This document shows positions 32,816-33,905 of a DNA stretch of 33,905 nt, piece after piece. The position numbers and the translations under genes are program-made. The notes beneath the pieces are model-generated. The model was given only the letters and a program-made list of their open reading frames with translations. It was not told the origin of the DNA and did no database searches. Each line of letters starts with the position of its first letter. Position 1 is the stretch's first letter. Source of the DNA: an uncultured Eubacteriales bacterium (GTDB lineage: Bacteria > Bacillota > Clostridia > Christensenellales > CAG-138); assembly GCA_902787375.1 (NCBI GenBank), contig CADAGD010000015.1:1-33905 (forward strand), written 5' to 3'.

Positions 32816-33905
32816 TTATTCGTTTATCTTTTTGCAGGTATTTCCGATGTAAGTGACGCAGCCTTCGCTGAATTTCAGCTTTATCAAGCCGGCTTTCCTG
32901 CCGAACTCGTTCTCACCAATGGGGTAGAGCTTGAACTCCAGCTCATCGCCTTCGTCGTCGATTGCTTTGGCGTAAAGCTCGCCGTCCTTCATGAAGACCT
33001 CGTCTATTATGAAGTCGTTCTCGGGATGCTCGTATTTTCCGCAGAAGCTCTCCCACTTGGACTTGTCGGGGTCCTTTATCATAATGTCCTCGATGGATCT
33101 GATGGGCTCGGGCTCCCTGCCGTGCGCCATGCCCCTGACGCCGTCTTCAAAGCTCATATAGGCTCTGGCGTCGACCAAGTCGCGGTTGGTGAGAATGACG
33201 AGCATCTTGTCCGCGTCGATGAACCGCTCGAACAATGTGCCGACGCCGGGCATACCGCCGGAGTGGCTGACTACGAGGCCGAGCTTTTCGTCGTTTTTGA
33301 CGCACCAGCCGAAGCCGTAGCCCTCATCACCTTCAAAGCCGGCGTTCTCGCCGTTATTGAGCTTCCCGGGAGTGTACATCAGTTTCTGCTCCTCTAGCGT
33401 GATCACCTTGCCCTCGCGCAGGACACGGTCCCATTTGAACATATCGAAGATGTTGGTGAAAACGTAGTCGTCGCCGTTCAGGCCGTCGAAGGCGGTCACG
33501 TCGCGGTAATCCTCGGAATCCACGTCGGCGACGAGTTTATCGTCCTCGATGACCGTCGCGCGAGCGTAGTTATCGAAGGGAACGCCGTCGCGGCGGATAT
33601 GGCAGCAGCGGGTATTTTCCATGCCCGCGGGCTCGAAAACGTTCTTCTTAAGGAACTCCTCAAACGGCGTTCCGGAGACCTTCTCGACAATCTCCGCCAA
33701 AAGATTGTAGCCGGTGTTGGAATACTGGAACGTCTCGCCCGGCGCGCCGTAGGGCTCCGCCTCCGTTTCGAGAAGGAAGCGCGGTATCTCCGCGCCCGAA
33801 GGCACGCGGTTCTCCTTCTTCCAGAGGTCTATGAACCAATCGGCGTCGTCAAAATAATCGGGTATGCCGCTCGTGTGGGTGAGCAGATGGCGAACCGTCG
33901 CGCCC
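32816..33905 (-). CDS. Serine beta-lactamase-like hydrolase, 5' end outside the window
   Basis: The visible part is about 363 residues, and the frame stays open to the right edge. Beyond an in-frame GTG at 33805 the frame continues with LLTHTSGIPDYF, a strongly conserved segment of the class C beta-lactamase/DD-peptidase-like family, so the GTG is not the true start. The catalytic tyrosine motif YSNTGYN is seen near 33717-33737 and the HSGGMPG motif near 33244-33264. The SxxK serine should lie upstream, outside the window. The C-terminal part (from about SKWESFCGKYEHP) is a beta-rich lipocalin-like tail common in these proteins. The substrate is unknown: esterase, peptidase or D-aminoacyl hydrolase are all possible, and true beta-lactam resistance should not be assumed. 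Confidence 0.88.
   Translation of the reverse strand, partial: GATVRHLLTHTSGIPDYFDDADWFIDLWKKENRVPSGAEIPRFLLETEAEPYGAPGETFQYSNTGYNLLAEIVEKVSGTPFEEFLKKNVFEPAGMENTRCCHIRRDGVPFDNYARATVIEDDKLVADVDSEDYRDVTAFDGLNGDDYVFTNIFDMFKWDRVLREGKVITLEEQKLMYTPGKLNNGENAGFEGDEGYGFGWCVKNDEKLGLVVSHSGGMPGVGTLFERFIDADKMLVILTNRDLVDARAYMSFEDGVRGMAHGREPEPIRSIEDIMIKDPDKSKWESFCGKYEHPENDFIIDEVFMKDGELYAKAIDDEGDELEFKLYPIGENEFGRKAGLIKLKFSEGCVTYIGNTCKKINE

Noticed and set aside
32777..33397. 206-codon + strand frame opposite the serine hydrolase.
   Set aside because: It is the mirror of a gene with intact YxN and HxG motifs, and begins right after a terminator without a promoter.
32816..33905. A true beta-lactamase.
   Set aside because: Only family-level motifs are visible, the SxxK region is outside the window, and the lipocalin-like tail is typical of other hydrolases in the family.

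Overview
The window looks like a chromosomal segment from a low-to-mid GC Gram-positive anaerobe of the Bacillota, most likely class Clostridia and probably a gut or other host-associated lineage. Pointers to this are strong AGGAGG-type ribosome binding sites, sortases with LPXTG substrates, a sortase-assembled pilus locus, an oxygen-sensitive class III ribonucleotide reductase, and cohesin-like and dockerin modules. No tRNA, rRNA, CRISPR array, insertion sequence or phage gene was found.

Layout. 1-125 holds part of an inverted-repeat-rich intergenic element. 386-979 (+) is a VanZ-like membrane protein, ending at a bidirectional terminator. 1022-2263 (-) is a DUF2975 membrane protein / small XRE regulator / lipoprotein operon with a near-consensus promoter. 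2372-5372 (-) is a three-gene surface module: a cohesin-like, Pro/Thr-linker surface protein, a class B sortase, and a signal-peptidase-like protein in which both catalytic positions are replaced. 5501-8706 (-) is a Cu-type P1B ATPase with heavy-metal domains at both ends, coupled to a SIMPL-domain protein. 8879-9842 (+) is a tandem pair of duplicated lipoproteins. 9993-13305 (+) is the anaerobic ribonucleotide reductase system (nrdG-like activase, then nrdD with a fused glutaredoxin-like tail), with a candidate pair of NrdR boxes before nrdD. 13390-14526 (-) is ybaB-recR followed by a 5'-truncated winged-helix gene fragment.

14900-27672 (+) is the main accessory feature, a sortase pilus island. 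It has a strong promoter, a 2,886-residue LPXTG adhesin built from about thirty Gly-Gly-aromatic-x-Gly repeats, a major LPSTG pilin, a pilin-type class C sortase, a Pro-rich LPQTG minor pilin and a second, divergent sortase. It is followed by a 1,590-residue secreted subtilisin-like protease (27952-32724, +) with an internal dockerin, and by the 3' part of a serine beta-lactamase-like hydrolase that runs off the right edge (-).

How the parts may work together: the two sortase systems (class B with a degenerate signal peptidase; class C with pilins) and the dockerin-bearing protease all concern the cell surface. A plausible but untested model is that the pilus island makes a fibre tipped by the giant adhesin, while the cohesin-like protein of the class B module could hold dockerin proteins such as the S8 protease at the wall. 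The remaining genes are housekeeping or envelope and metal functions.
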